NCBI GenBank assembly: GCA_938038735.1
Contig: CALHSW010000029.1
Coordinates: 58,102-122,101, forward strand
Length of the DNA stretch: 64,000 nucleotides
DNA from: an uncultured Bacteroidia bacterium
GTDB lineage: Bacteria; Bacteroidota; Bacteroidia; Bacteroidales; CAJPTX01
Direction of reading: 5' to 3'
Below, piece after piece: positions 7,016 to 15,343 of the stretch; positions within the stretch are counted from its first letter, which is position 1, and the number at the start of each line of letters is the position of its first letter. The position numbers were made by a program, and so were the translations under genes. A model generated the notes under the pieces. It had not been told where the DNA came from. It searched no databases and saw only the letters and a list, made by a program, of their open reading frames with translations.

Positions 7016-9340
7016 GTGGCGAAAAAGAAGAGCATACGCAATCGCTTGGTGGTGTCGGTGCTGCTGGTGGCAGTGGTATCATTTGCGCTTTCCGTGGGGG
7101 TGCTTACCGTCCGTTTCGCCAGCCAAGGGCGTGCAGCTACTGAGCAGCTCCTGAGTGCGAAGGTGACCGCCACAGCGCAACGCATCAATGAGCCGATGCG
7201 GCAGCGAATGGAACGGTTGCAGATATTTGCTCAAAGCGTAAGCGGGATGAGTCCGTCTACAGCGGAGCGGGAGGTCGCCACGCTGATACGTATCGCTAAA
7301 CGCATGCTGATGCAGCAGCCGGAAACCAACTCTTTATGGGCTGCACTGGATTATAGGTACTTCCATCGCAATGTGGACAGCACCAATGAGAATGCTTTTC
7401 GCTTTCTACATTTCAAGTCAAATGGCAAGGAAATAACGCTTAACGACACGTTGTTTGCACAGGGTGATGAGCGTTATACGCGCCTGCGAGATGGAGCTGT
7501 GGCGCAGGTTCTGTCGCCTAGGTTTGAGGTTGAGAGCCGAACCGACTCAACGCTTTCGTTGACTTTTATAGCCCCTGTGTTTGACTCCTCGGGGCGCAGC
7601 ATGGGGCTTGTGGGTGTTGATGTTCCTCTCAAGGATTGTCATGCAGAGGCGCAGCGCAGCGTGGCGGTGGCTGGGGCCTACTCCATGGTGGTGGCGAACG
7701 ATTTGACCCTCGTATCGCATCCCAACACGAGCAATATTGGACAGCCATTTGAGAAAGTGCTAACCACCATGCCGAATATCATTGCGGCGATGGATCGTAT
7801 GCAGCAGGGCGATACGGTGCGCATGTCGTATATGAATACGGCGAGCGGTCAACTCCAAGTGTTTTTTAGTGCTCCCATTCGCCTGTCTCAAACCGACACT
7901 CCATGGGCTTTCTGTGAAGTAGTCCCCCTTTCCTCGCTTGTTGCCCCCACGAGGAGTTCGTTGCGTACCATCGTTGGTGTGTCTATTGTAGGGCTGCTAC
8001 TCCTCGTGGTAATGCTGGTCTTTATAGCAAACCGGTTGGCCCATCCGTTGGCGAAGGCCAGCGAAAGCCTACGGCAGCTGTCTCAAGGGAATCTTGATGA
8101 GTCGCTCCGTCTCCACGTAGCCCGACGTGACGAACTGGGAGAAATAGCGCGCTCCACTAACCATCTGTTGGAGGGGCTTCGTGATAAGGCGCATTTTGCA
8201 GAGGCCATAGGACAGGGGGATCTCACGGCATCCTATGATGCTGATGAGGGTGATATCTTGGGGCAGAGCCTCAAGGCTATGCAGGCCAGTCTGCGTGCTG
8301 CGAGCAAGCGTGAAGAGGCGCAGCGTCACATTGAAAATCAGCAGGCGTGGGCTACAAAGGGGGTAGCGGAGTTCTCTGAACTCTTCCGTAAGAATACTGA
8401 TAGTATCGATACGTTTAGCTACCAAATGGTGCGAGCGTTGGTGGAGTATGTGGGGGCGAATGTGGGGGCGGTTTTTCTACTGGAAGAGGATGGGGCAACG
8501 CGGCCAAAGTACTATCGCATGGCGGCGAGCCATGCCTACGAGGTGCGTCGTTACAAGGATCATCGCATAGAGCTTGGTGAAGGGTTGGTGGGGCGTTGCG
8601 GGTTGGAGAAAAAACGCATACTGCTGACCGATATTCCATCCGACTACGTGAAGATAGCATCTGGCTTAGGGCAAAGCACGCCACGAGCTCTGCTGCTCGT
8701 ACCGATGATGGTTAGCGAGGAGCTTGTGGGCGTATTAGAGGTGGCGTCGTTTTCTCTGTTTGAGGAGTATGAGATACGCTTCATTGAGTCGATTGCGGGA
8801 ACTTTTGCTGGTACGCTCTTGACTGTGAAAGGAAACCAGCGGACGCAGCTTTTACTGCAGGAAGCGCAAGAGCAGTCAAAGACCATGCGAGAGCAAGAGG
8901 ATGCGATGCGGCAGAACCTCGAGGAGCTGCGGGCTATTCAAGAAGAGAACGAACAGCAAAAGGCTATTACGGAAAGTCTTGAGCATGCTGTGCAGGTGGC
9001 GTGCTTTGTGGCAGAGTTTGACCGCGATGCCAGGTTGGTGCGTGTGAATGACGATTTCCTAGCCGAGATACGTGCGAGTCGTGAGGAAATGATTGGTACG
9101 CATGCCGCAGAGTTTTTGAGCCTACATCAGGAGATAGCGCACGACTTCTCTCGCTTCTGGGAAGAGATACTATCGGGGGCCACCAAGCGGCAGATGCCCG
9201 TTGAGATGGTACGCCGTAACGAGCGGTTCCATTTTATTGAGACCTATGCTCCCATATACGATGCGCAGGGGACAGTGACGGGCGTACTTCGTATAGGTTA
9301 TCCCGCCCCCACAGGCGATAAGGAGGAGACCAATGCGTAG
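7016..9340 (+). CDS. Cache-HAMP-GAF-PAS sensor protein with no recognisable output domain
   Basis: A 774-residue membrane sensor with a GTG start and a GGAGGG ribosome-binding site 10 bases upstream. Order of parts: transmembrane helix 12-33, periplasmic Cache-like region about 40-310, second helix about 318-341, HAMP and a second HAMP-like stretch about 342-430, GAF about 465-600, a coiled coil about 610-650 and a PAS-like domain about 655-765. It ends there: I see no histidine kinase, GGDEF, EAL, PP2C or methyl-accepting domain. It overlaps rarA by 8 bases, so the two are translationally linked. The architecture resembles Bacteroidota GAF/PAS proteins that signal through partners. Confidence 0.8.
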   Translation: MAKKKSIRNRLVVSVLLVAVVSFALSVGVLTVRFASQGRAATEQLLSAKVTATAQRINEPMRQRMERLQIFAQSVSGMSPSTAEREVATLIRIAKRMLMQQPETNSLWAALDYRYFHRNVDSTNENAFRFLHFKSNGKEITLNDTLFAQGDERYTRLRDGAVAQVLSPRFEVESRTDSTLSLTFIAPVFDSSGRSMGLVGVDVPLKDCHAEAQRSVAVAGAYSMVVANDLTLVSHPNTSNIGQPFEKVLTTMPNIIAAMDRMQQGDTVRMSYMNTASGQLQVFFSAPIRLSQTDTPWAFCEVVPLSSLVAPTRSSLRTIVGVSIVGLLLLVVMLVFIANRLAHPLAKASESLRQLSQGNLDESLRLHVARRDELGEIARSTNHLLEGLRDKAHFAEAIGQGDLTASYDADEGDILGQSLKAMQASLRAASKREEAQRHIENQQAWATKGVAEFSELFRKNTDSIDTFSYQMVRALVEYVGANVGAVFLLEEDGATRPKYYRMAASHAYEVRRYKDHRIELGEGLVGRCGLEKKRILLTDIPSDYVKIASGLGQSTPRALLLVPMMVSEELVGVLEVASFSLFEEYEIRFIESIAGTFAGTLLTVKGNQRTQLLLQEAQEQSKTMREQEDAMRQNLEELRAIQEENEQQKAITESLEHAVQVACFVAEFDRDARLVRVNDDFLAEIRASREEMIGTHAAEFLSLHQEIAHDFSRFWEEILSGATKRQMPVEMVRRNERFHFIETYAPIYDAQGTVTGVLRIGYPAPTGDKEETNA

Positions 9341-10613
9341 CGTGCCGCTTGCAGAGCGTATGCGCCCTCGTACTCTTGATGAATATGTAGGTCAAGCCCA
9401 TTTGGTAGGCAAAGGGGCGGTGATGCGCCAAATGATTGAAACAGGCAATCTGTCTCCCTTTATTCTGTGGGGACCTCCAGGCGTGGGAAAAACCACATTG
9501 GCGCAGCTGGTAGCTAGGTCAACGGGAAGAGAATTTTATACGCTTAGCGCGGTTAGTGCTGGGGTGAAGGAGGTGCGTGAAGTTCTTTCGGAGGCTGCAA
9601 AGCTTTCGGCAAGCGGGATTGCTAAGCCCCCGGTGCTGTTCATTGACGAAATCCATCGGTTTAGTAAGTCGCAGCAAGACTCTCTTCTCGGTGCGGTGGA
9701 GCGGGGCGAGGTGGTGCTTATCGGGGCGACCACGGAAAACCCATCGTTTGAGGTGATAGCCCCTCTGCTGTCGCGTTGTCAGGTGTACACTTTACGGCAG
9801 CTGTCCCCTGAAGAGTTACAAACCCTACTTGATAGGGCGTTGCGGGAGGATGCTGAACTGCAAAAGGTACATTTTGACATTCGGGAGCGTGAGGCCCTTT
9901 TTGGGTACGCCGCGGGCGATGGGCGTCGGTTGCTCAACATCGTTGAATTACTCTACAATGCTCGTAGTGGTGATAGGGTTGAGGTGTCCAATGCGCTTGT
10001 AGAGCATCTGCTGCAGTCGCATGCAGCGCGCTACGACAAGAAGGGAGAGCAGCACTACGACATGATTTCCGCCTTCATCAAGTCAATACGGGGTAGCGAC
10101 CCCAATGGGGCGATTTACTGGATGGCGCGTATGCTCGATGGGGGAGAGGATCCCGTGTTTATAGCACGCCGAATGGTAATTTCTGCATCTGAGGATGTTG
10201 GATTAGCCAATCCCAACGCCTTGCTGCTGGCAATGTCGGGGTTTGATGCGGTGCGTGCGGTGGGCATGCCCGAGGCGAGAATTATTTTGTCGGAGGTGGC
10301 GGTCTATTTGGCGAGTAGCGCAAAGAGTAATGCGAGTTACCAGGCCATTAACAATGCGTTGAAGCTCGTACACGGTGAGGGGCCGCGTGAAGTGCCGTTG
10401 CACCTGCGCAACGCTGAAACCCAGCTAATGCGCGAGTGGGGGTATGGCAGAGGGTATCAGTATGCACACGATTTCCTGGGGAATTTTGCCTACCAAGAAT
10501 ACCTTCCCGCGGGATTAGAGGGGCATGCATTTTATACCCCGCAGGATAACCCGCGTGAACGTGAGATGCGAGCACGCCTCGCACGTCTGTGGCGGGGAAA
10601 ATATGGCTATTAA
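9333..10613 (+). CDS. rarA: Replication-associated recombination protein A (RarA/MgsA)
   Basis: AAA+ ATPase of the clamp-loader-like WHIP/MgsA family, acting at stalled replication forks. It opens with 'PLAERMRPRTLDEYVGQ', has Walker A 'GPPGVGKTT' around residue 46, Walker B 'VLFIDEIHRF', sensor 1 'GATTENPSFE' and the family tetramerisation region with 'RMVISASEDVGLANP'. The length of 426 is typical. Its start lies within the 3' end of the sensor gene (8-base overlap), an unexpected operon partner. Confidence 0.93.
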   Translation: MRSVPLAERMRPRTLDEYVGQAHLVGKGAVMRQMIETGNLSPFILWGPPGVGKTTLAQLVARSTGREFYTLSAVSAGVKEVREVLSEAAKLSASGIAKPPVLFIDEIHRFSKSQQDSLLGAVERGEVVLIGATTENPSFEVIAPLLSRCQVYTLRQLSPEELQTLLDRALREDAELQKVHFDIREREALFGYAAGDGRRLLNIVELLYNARSGDRVEVSNALVEHLLQSHAARYDKKGEQHYDMISAFIKSIRGSDPNGAIYWMARMLDGGEDPVFIARRMVISASEDVGLANPNALLLAMSGFDAVRAVGMPEARIILSEVAVYLASSAKSNASYQAINNALKLVHGEGPREVPLHLRNAETQLMREWGYGRGYQYAHDFLGNFAYQEYLPAGLEGHAFYTPQDNPREREMRARLARLWRGKYGY

Positions 10614-10691
10614 GCTCAAAAGGTTGGGTATCGGTTTGTTGATTAGGGCTACAGTCTGCGCAATCAAGAATCTTCTAGTAGGGGAAAGACG

Positions 10692-11933
10692 ATGAAAGCA
10701 AAAATCATTTCTGTTGGTACAGAGCTTACCATAGGACAGGTGCAGGATACAAATTCTAGCTTTCTCTCATCGGAGCTGGATGCATTGGGGGTGTACGTGG
10801 CGGGCATAGAGGTGATACCCGACAATAGGAAAACCATGCGCCGAGCGTTTGAGGAGAGCGTGGCGCAGCATGAGATAACCGTGGTAACGGGAGGTTTAGG
10901 CCCGACCGAAGACGACTTTACAAAGTTCGTGCTGCAAGAGATGTTCGGGGGTGAGTGGACGGAAGACGAAGCTACGCTCGCAGCAATAGTTGATTACTTT
11001 GCGCAGCGTGGGGAGGAGGCCTCCCAGCGGAATCGAGAGCAAGCGTTGGTGCCTTCTAGCTGTGAGGTTCTGTTTAATAGGCTAGGTACCGCGCCTGGGA
11101 TGCTTTTTCGGCGTGGTGACCATTGGTTGGTGTCGCTACCAGGCGTACCGTTTGAGATGAAAGCTCTGTTTGCGGAGGTCGTAGAGCCGTTGATAATGGA
11201 ACGGTTTAAGGCGAAGCATTTTCACCGCACGCTTCAGGTGTACGGCATCGCGGAGAGCGATTTGGCTGATAGGCTACGTGCATGGGAGGCGAGTTTGAGT
11301 CCAGAATTCACTTTGGCCTATCTCCCTTCCCCCGAATCCATAAGGCTACGTATAAGCGCAGTGGATGTGGCAACGAGTGAAACGGCAGCGCATGCGGAAA
11401 GAAAGGTTGAAGAGGTGCGCCAGATGCTAGGGTCGTTGCTCTTTGGCGAGGGGAATGAGTCGTTGGCGAGTGCCGTGGGAAAGTTGCTACTTGCCCAGAA
11501 CGCCACGGTGGGCACTGCGGAGAGCTGTACGGGGGGTGGTGTGTGCCGTGCTTTAGTGACTGTGCCGGGGGCATCAACGTACGTGAAGGGTGGCGTAGTG
11601 GCTTATAGCAGTGCCATCAAGGAACAGTTGCTTGGCGTTAGGGCGGAGCAAATAGCCGACTGCGGTGCTGGGAGCGGCGAGGTGGCCGAGGCGATGGCCG
11701 AGGGGGTAAAACGGTTGCTCGGTACAGACTATGCGGTATCAACCACGGGTGTGCTAGGTCCGCAGGGCGATGGCACCTGCACCCCCATAGGCACGGTATG
11801 GGTGGGCGTAAGCGGCCCTCGAGGGGTGCGCGCTAAGAGGTACGTGGTGCGTTCATCGCGAGAGGTGAGCATGGCGCGTAGCGTGAGCCATGCGCTTAAT
11901 GCGTTGCGTCTCTACCTTCTAGGGGAGCTATAG
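10692..11933 (+). CDS. cinA: CinA family protein (competence/damage-inducible, NMN amidase)
   Basis: A two-domain 413-residue protein. The N-terminal molybdopterin-binding-like domain (1-170) begins 'KIISVGTELTIGQVQDTNS' and contains 'TGGLGPTEDD'; in homologs it acts as ADP-ribose pyrophosphatase. The C-terminal domain (about 255-413) has the nicotinamide-nucleotide amidase signature 'ESCTGG' and 'KGGVVAYSSAIKEQLLGV'. Homologs recycle NMN to nicotinate mononucleotide. A GGGGAAAG ribosome-binding site precedes the ATG. It follows rarA after 78 bases. Confidence 0.92.
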   Translation: MKAKIISVGTELTIGQVQDTNSSFLSSELDALGVYVAGIEVIPDNRKTMRRAFEESVAQHEITVVTGGLGPTEDDFTKFVLQEMFGGEWTEDEATLAAIVDYFAQRGEEASQRNREQALVPSSCEVLFNRLGTAPGMLFRRGDHWLVSLPGVPFEMKALFAEVVEPLIMERFKAKHFHRTLQVYGIAESDLADRLRAWEASLSPEFTLAYLPSPESIRLRISAVDVATSETAAHAERKVEEVRQMLGSLLFGEGNESLASAVGKLLLAQNATVGTAESCTGGGVCRALVTVPGASTYVKGGVVAYSSAIKEQLLGVRAEQIADCGAGSGEVAEAMAEGVKRLLGTDYAVSTTGVLGPQGDGTCTPIGTVWVGVSGPRGVRAKRYVVRSSREVSMARSVSHALNALRLYLLGEL

Positions 11934-12014
11934 GGTTGTGATAGACTCTACGCCAGCCAAAGTCCGTAGCTTCAGGAGAGAATAAAAGGTGTGCGAGGGG
12001 AAGGGGTAGAAAAA

Positions 12015-12115
12015 GTGGGTAAGCGACTTATATCGCACCGCTACAACTCTCTATCCTTGCTGCCTTCCGGCCCTGGGGAGGTTCAAGAGGAGCTGGTCGT
12101 ATAAGACTTACCCAC
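12015..12115 (-). ncRNA. ffs: Signal recognition particle RNA (4.5S-type)
   Basis: Read on the minus strand, this 101-base segment is one long hairpin. The ends GTGGGTAAG and CTTACCCAC pair perfectly, and the tip contains the universally conserved SRP domain IV features: the Ffh-binding asymmetric loop (CAGG...CAGCA) and the GGAA tetraloop in 'GGCCGGAAGGCAGC'. There is no Alu domain, as in the small SRP RNA of Gram-negative bacteria. A TACCTTTG promoter element lies 5 bases upstream of the mature 5' end. Confidence 0.9.
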
Positions 12116-12119
12116 GCCG

Positions 12120-12127
12120 CAAAGGTA
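12120..12127 (-). promoter_or_regulatory. -7 promoter element for SRP RNA
   Basis: TACCTTTG on the minus strand, 5 bases before the inferred SRP RNA 5' end. Confidence 0.6.
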
Positions 12128-12431
12128 GGGATTTTTTGAATAATAGCAATGGAGAGGTGTTGGATGGAAGGGTGTGTTCTCGGTTCTAGAAAGGCGAGAG
12201 TGGACTTCTCGGGCTGTCGAGCCAAGGTGCGGAGTGGGGGTAGAGTTCCTAGGATTAGCGTGTTTTCTGCGGTGGATGGATTCCGTGTGTAAAGATTTTC
12301 TTGTTGTGTCATATGTTGGAACGCTCATTAGAACGATTGTAAATCAGATGTTTAGAATCTATATAGAAATTGACACCGTGCAAAATGGGCGTTGTACAGC
12401 CGTGCAACCTTTTGTTAGAAGAAAAAATTCA
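12128..12431. other. Intergenic stretch between the ffs and HU promoters
   Basis: About 300 bases between divergent promoters. I see no convincing gene: the open frame at 12174-12488 runs through the HU promoter and has no ribosome-binding site. The last 130 bases are AT-rich and probably hold upstream elements of the HU promoter. Confidence 0.5.
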
Positions 12432-12439
12432 TACCTTTG
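12432..12439 (+). promoter_or_regulatory. -7 promoter element for the HU gene
   Basis: TACCTTTG, with a TTTG at 12411-12414 as a candidate -33 element 17 bases upstream, about 46 bases before the HU start codon. Confidence 0.6.
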
Positions 12440-12484
12440 CGAGAGTAAATTTGTATGTGAAGAAACTCAAACATTACTAAAGAG

Positions 12485-12760
12485 ATGAATAAAACTCAGC
12501 TTATCGATGCGATAGCCAGCGAGGCTGGCTTGACCAAAGTGCAGGCGCGTGAAGCGTTGGAGGCTATGTTGACAACAACGGTGCAGACCCTCGGCCGTGG
12601 GGAGGACGTTACCCTTGTGGGCTTTGGTTCCTTTAAGGTTGTGGAGCGTAAGGCGCGTATGGGCATGAACCCGCAGACGAAGCAGAAGATTGAAATCCCC
12701 GCAACGAAGGTTGTGCGCTTCAAGCCGGGTAGCGACATTGACAACGCGGTGAAGAAGTAA
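12485..12760 (+). CDS. HU-family DNA-binding protein
   Basis: A 91-residue histone-like protein. It starts 'MNKTQLIDAIASEAGLTK', has the core 'VTLVGFGSFKV' and the beta-arm region 'RMGMNPQTKQKIEIPATKVVRFKPG', with the intercalating-proline neighbourhood conserved. It bends and compacts DNA as a dimer. It is monocistronic: strong promoter upstream, strong terminator downstream. The short form points to HU proper and not to the longer Bacteroidota HU-like paralogs with extra domains. Confidence 0.95.
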   Translation: MNKTQLIDAIASEAGLTKVQAREALEAMLTTTVQTLGRGEDVTLVGFGSFKVVERKARMGMNPQTKQKIEIPATKVVRFKPGSDIDNAVKK

Positions 12761-12799
12761 GCACCGTGCTTGCATAAATAGTTGCTGTATGATTTTGAT

Positions 12800-12838
12800 G
12801 GCGTGCCGACTTCTAGAGAGGTTGGCACGCCTTTTTTT
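12800..12838 (+). terminator. Intrinsic terminator of the HU gene
   Basis: An 11-bp stem (12800-12810 with 12821-12831, one G-T pair) with a 10-base loop is followed by seven T residues. Confidence 0.85.
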
Positions 12839-12891
12839 ATTGAGAGACTGTTTCACGCAGTTGCCCCCTGTCGCTATGTTAACCTCATGCT

Positions 12892-13563
12892 GTGTCCATG
12901 ACAGATAAGGACGCTATAGCCCTTCTGAGAGAGTGCATGCTTCCGGATCGGTGGGAGCGGTTATCGGTTGCTGCATACGCTAGAACGCGCTGGGTGACGG
13001 CTGCATTTGATAGTTTGTCGCATAGTCATAATATCAATGCGGTGCTGCGCACCTGCGAGTGCCTAGGAATTCAAGATGTACACATTGTGACGGGCGGCGC
13101 ATCGCTAAAAGAGTTTTCGGGAATCTCTCGGGGAGCGTTAGAGTGGTTGACGGTGCATGAGTACGCCACGCTTACAGAGCAGCTATCGGCCCTGCGTGCG
13201 GCGGGGTATCGCCTTGTGGGTACAGCGCCTCGTCAGGGAGCTAAGGGCGTGCCGGTGGCTGATTTTTCGCCTACAGTGGCGCCAGTCGCCTTACTATTCG
13301 GGCAGGAGAAATACGGCATCTCCGAGGAGGCGAAGGCCGCCATGGAGGAGAGCGTCTTTATACCAATGCCAGGGCTTACGGAAAGCCTCAATGTGTCGGT
13401 GGCCGCGGGAATGCTTTTAGGGTCTATTCTTGAAAAAATGGAGCGGGAGGGGTTTGGCTATCGTCTAGATGAGGCGGCAGCCGACAGCCTTTTGCTCGCA
13501 TGGCTCAAAAAAAGCGTGAAGAGTGCAGAGCTTATTCTAGCGCGGGGTGGGCGAGCTGGGTAG
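12892..13563 (+). CDS. SpoU/TrmH-family RNA 2'-O-methyltransferase
   Basis: SPOUT-fold methyltransferase, most like TrmH, which modifies a tRNA guanosine ribose. The three family motifs are visible: 'NINAVLRTCECLGI' (about 43-56), 'VALLFGQEKYGIS' (about 131-143) and 'IPMPGLTESLNVSVAAGM' (about 157-174). The start is GTG at 12892 or ATG at 12898; neither has a clear ribosome-binding site. The 223-residue length fits TrmH better than the longer SpoU enzymes with L30e-like domains. It converges with the DNA methyltransferase on the other strand, 10 bases apart. Confidence 0.85.
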   Translation: MSMTDKDAIALLRECMLPDRWERLSVAAYARTRWVTAAFDSLSHSHNINAVLRTCECLGIQDVHIVTGGASLKEFSGISRGALEWLTVHEYATLTEQLSALRAAGYRLVGTAPRQGAKGVPVADFSPTVAPVALLFGQEKYGISEEAKAAMEESVFIPMPGLTESLNVSVAAGMLLGSILEKMEREGFGYRLDEAAADSLLLAWLKKSVKSAELILARGGRAG

Positions 13564-13573
13564 GATAAAAAAA

Positions 13574-14545
13574 CTACAGCGCGGCATCCAGCAACGCTTT
13601 AGCTATGTGCCACATCATCACCGGGGGTACTGCGTTGCCTATCTGCCTATAGGCATCCAAATCGGACTTCGGAAGGATGAATGTTTCTGGAAACGACTGG
13701 ATGCGTGCCGCTTCGCGAGGCGTGAATCGGCGATAAATTTCCTTCTCTGCGTCTACCAAGAGGACGGGATCGCGGGAATTTATACTAGCCTTTGCGAGGT
13801 GTGAGGTAACCGTGAGGCAGGGTTGGGATAGATCCTGCCATAGGCCGCGCTTCATATTGTTCTTTGCCCTCTTCATGCCCGCCACGGCCCGTGCCGAAAA
13901 GTAGTACTTAGGGGTGTCCAATGCCAACGTATCAATAACGGCGGAGAGCGGCGCATACTCCGGAGGGGATAGCAGAGGCCTAGGGAATCTGTACGTAACG
14001 CCCATGTCGTTACGGATGCCAACGATAATCACCCGCTCCCGCCTTTGAGGCACGCCGAATTCAACAGCTTTAACCAGCTGGTAAAAAACAGTATATCCAG
14101 CCTCCGAGAATTCCGAAACTACCCTTTTTATAATCTCGCCTTTCTTTAGCGTCATCAGCCCCTTGACGTTTTCGCAAATGAAAAAGGGAGGCCTTTTCTC
14201 CTGTAAAAAGCGCACTACCTCTTTATATAGGTTGGCGCGTGCATCGTTGGTATCTTTTGTTGGGTTCACTGTGGAGAACGATTGGCAGGGAAATCCCCCC
14301 ACCATTAGGTCCACATCTTTAAGGCTACGAAAATCTACTGTCCGTACGTCTGCGCACCTCGCGGGATGAGAAAAGTTGGCGTTATAGGTCTCTACTGCCT
14401 TCTTGTCGGAGTCAACGGCAAATGTGATTTCAAAAGGCAGCGCTGGGTAGTGCTTGGACAAGAACTCGAAGCCGCCCAGTAGCCCTAAATCGCTTCCCCC
14501 GCAGCCGCAGAATAGGGATGCCACCCTTAGCTTACTATCGTTCAT
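13574..14545 (-). CDS. Solitary DNA cytosine-5 methyltransferase
   Basis: C5-cytosine DNA methyltransferase of 323 residues. Motif I is 'LFCGCGGSDLGL' (11-22), motif IV 'GGFPCQSFS' with catalytic C87, motif VI 'ENV' (125-127), motif VIII 'QRRERV' (167-172) and motif X 'QIGNAVPP' (301-308). The target recognition region between motifs VIII and IX is short, so a short recognition site is likely. No restriction nuclease lies beside it: the next gene upstream is a broken hsdR start. It could be an orphan or the survivor of a decayed system. Its own TAACTTTG promoter element lies 55 bases upstream. Confidence 0.92.
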   Translation of the reverse strand: MNDSKLRVASLFCGCGGSDLGLLGGFEFLSKHYPALPFEITFAVDSDKKAVETYNANFSHPARCADVRTVDFRSLKDVDLMVGGFPCQSFSTVNPTKDTNDARANLYKEVVRFLQEKRPPFFICENVKGLMTLKKGEIIKRVVSEFSEAGYTVFYQLVKAVEFGVPQRRERVIIVGIRNDMGVTYRFPRPLLSPPEYAPLSAVIDTLALDTPKYYFSARAVAGMKRAKNNMKRGLWQDLSQPCLTVTSHLAKASINSRDPVLLVDAEKEIYRRFTPREAARIQSFPETFILPKSDLDAYRQIGNAVPPVMMWHIAKALLDAAL

Positions 14546-14599
14546 ATCGCTGCTCTATTACGGAGACCTCAGGTTAACACGAATAAGCAATTAGACGCT

Positions 14600-14607
14600 C
14601 AAAGTTA
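14600..14607 (-). promoter_or_regulatory. -7 promoter element for the solitary methyltransferase
   Basis: TAACTTTG on the minus strand, 55 bases upstream of the methyltransferase start codon. Confidence 0.5.
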
Positions 14608-14761
14608 TAATTTTTACATTAAAGCCATACGTGTTGTCGTCTCTGCGACGGCGGTGCGCTTATGGCGCAGCCCTGTTGGGGTGGACTAGCGAAACTACAT
14701 ACATTTCAGGTCCCCTGCCAAAGCACTTAGTATTTTTTCGCCACCATGGAAGTGCCATGTT

Positions 14762-15142
14762 TTATCCGAAGCAGCGGTCTCCAAACTGGTTGACTGCTCG
14801 GAAGCGGTTGCGCCCCTCCTCATTGAAGTCTATGTAAGAAATGTCGAAAGCCACGCCATCACGCTGTCTTGTATAGCGGTAGCCGTCTACAAGGAGGTGA
14901 TGGGTGGAGCGAAGTCGGTCAAAGTGAGTCTGCCCATCCGCGAGGTGCAGGTGGTCGATGATATTCGTCACATCATCGGTCTCTAACCTAGTATGCTGTC
15001 TCCAGAGAAAACTTGACAAATCCTCCGTCAGGAGGATCTCTTCATTATGGTGATGCAGCTCACCCCCACGCGAATAGTCCCTTCCCCCCTCTTGCAGGGG
15101 AACGATAAGAGCCTCTTCGTATTCGCTTTCGTAGAACTTCAT
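14762..15142 (-). pseudogene. Truncated hsdR (type I restriction R subunit), copy 1
   Basis: The 126 residues read like the extreme N-terminus of a type I restriction endonuclease subunit: 'MKFYESEYEEALI', 'LLTEDLSSFLWRQH', then 'LLVDGYRYTRQRDG' and 'ISYIDFNEEGRNRFRAVNQF', leading into the nuclease domain. The frame stops just after 'AVNQF', before any PD-(D/E)XK, helicase or translocase region; a full HsdR has about 1000 residues. No hsdM or hsdS is present. The first 183 bases are a direct repeat of copy 2 at 16597-16779. It is almost certainly a non-functional remnant. Confidence 0.8.
14960..15142 (-). repeat. 183-bp direct repeat, copy A (5' end of hsdR)
   Basis: It aligns without gaps to 16597-16779; 52 of the first 60 encoded residues match by eye. 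The two copies bracket the class II fic gene and the 42-bp repeats. Confidence 0.85.
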
Positions 15143-15233
15143 GTTTCGTGCGTTGAGTTTACCTGCATCTTGACAGCCTAATCAATAGGACTATGAGTGC
15201 AGACCATATATGTATCAGAAGTTACATACACTT

Positions 15234-15341
15234 GAAAAGCCGTTTTGGGGTACATATTCGCGCTGACGTGTACCCGAAAAGCCGTTTTCGGGTACATATT
15301 CGTGCTGACATGTACCCGAAAAGCCGTTTTAGGGTACACGT
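15234..15341. repeat. 42-bp palindromic tandem repeat (about 2.5 units)
   Basis: Units start at 15234, 15276 and 15318; the third is cut after about 24 bases. The first two differ at three positions. Each junction forms a hairpin: at 15269-15296 the arms TGTACCCGAAAA and TTTTCGGGTACA pair perfectly around a 4-base loop. Because 42 is 14 codons, the minus strand stays open across the array (15178-15387) and would encode a repeated 14-residue unit starting 'YPKTAFRVHV'. That frame has no visible ribosome-binding site and overlaps the end of fic, so I do not call it a gene. Confidence 0.8.
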
Positions 15342-15343
15342 CC

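Noticed and set aside
12174..12488. 104-codon plus-strand open frame before HU
   Set aside because: It runs through the HU promoter into the HU start, has no ribosome-binding site and matches no family.
15234..15341. CRISPR-like array
   Set aside because: The 42-bp units repeat head to tail with no variable spacers and no cas genes are nearby, so it is a tandem repeat.
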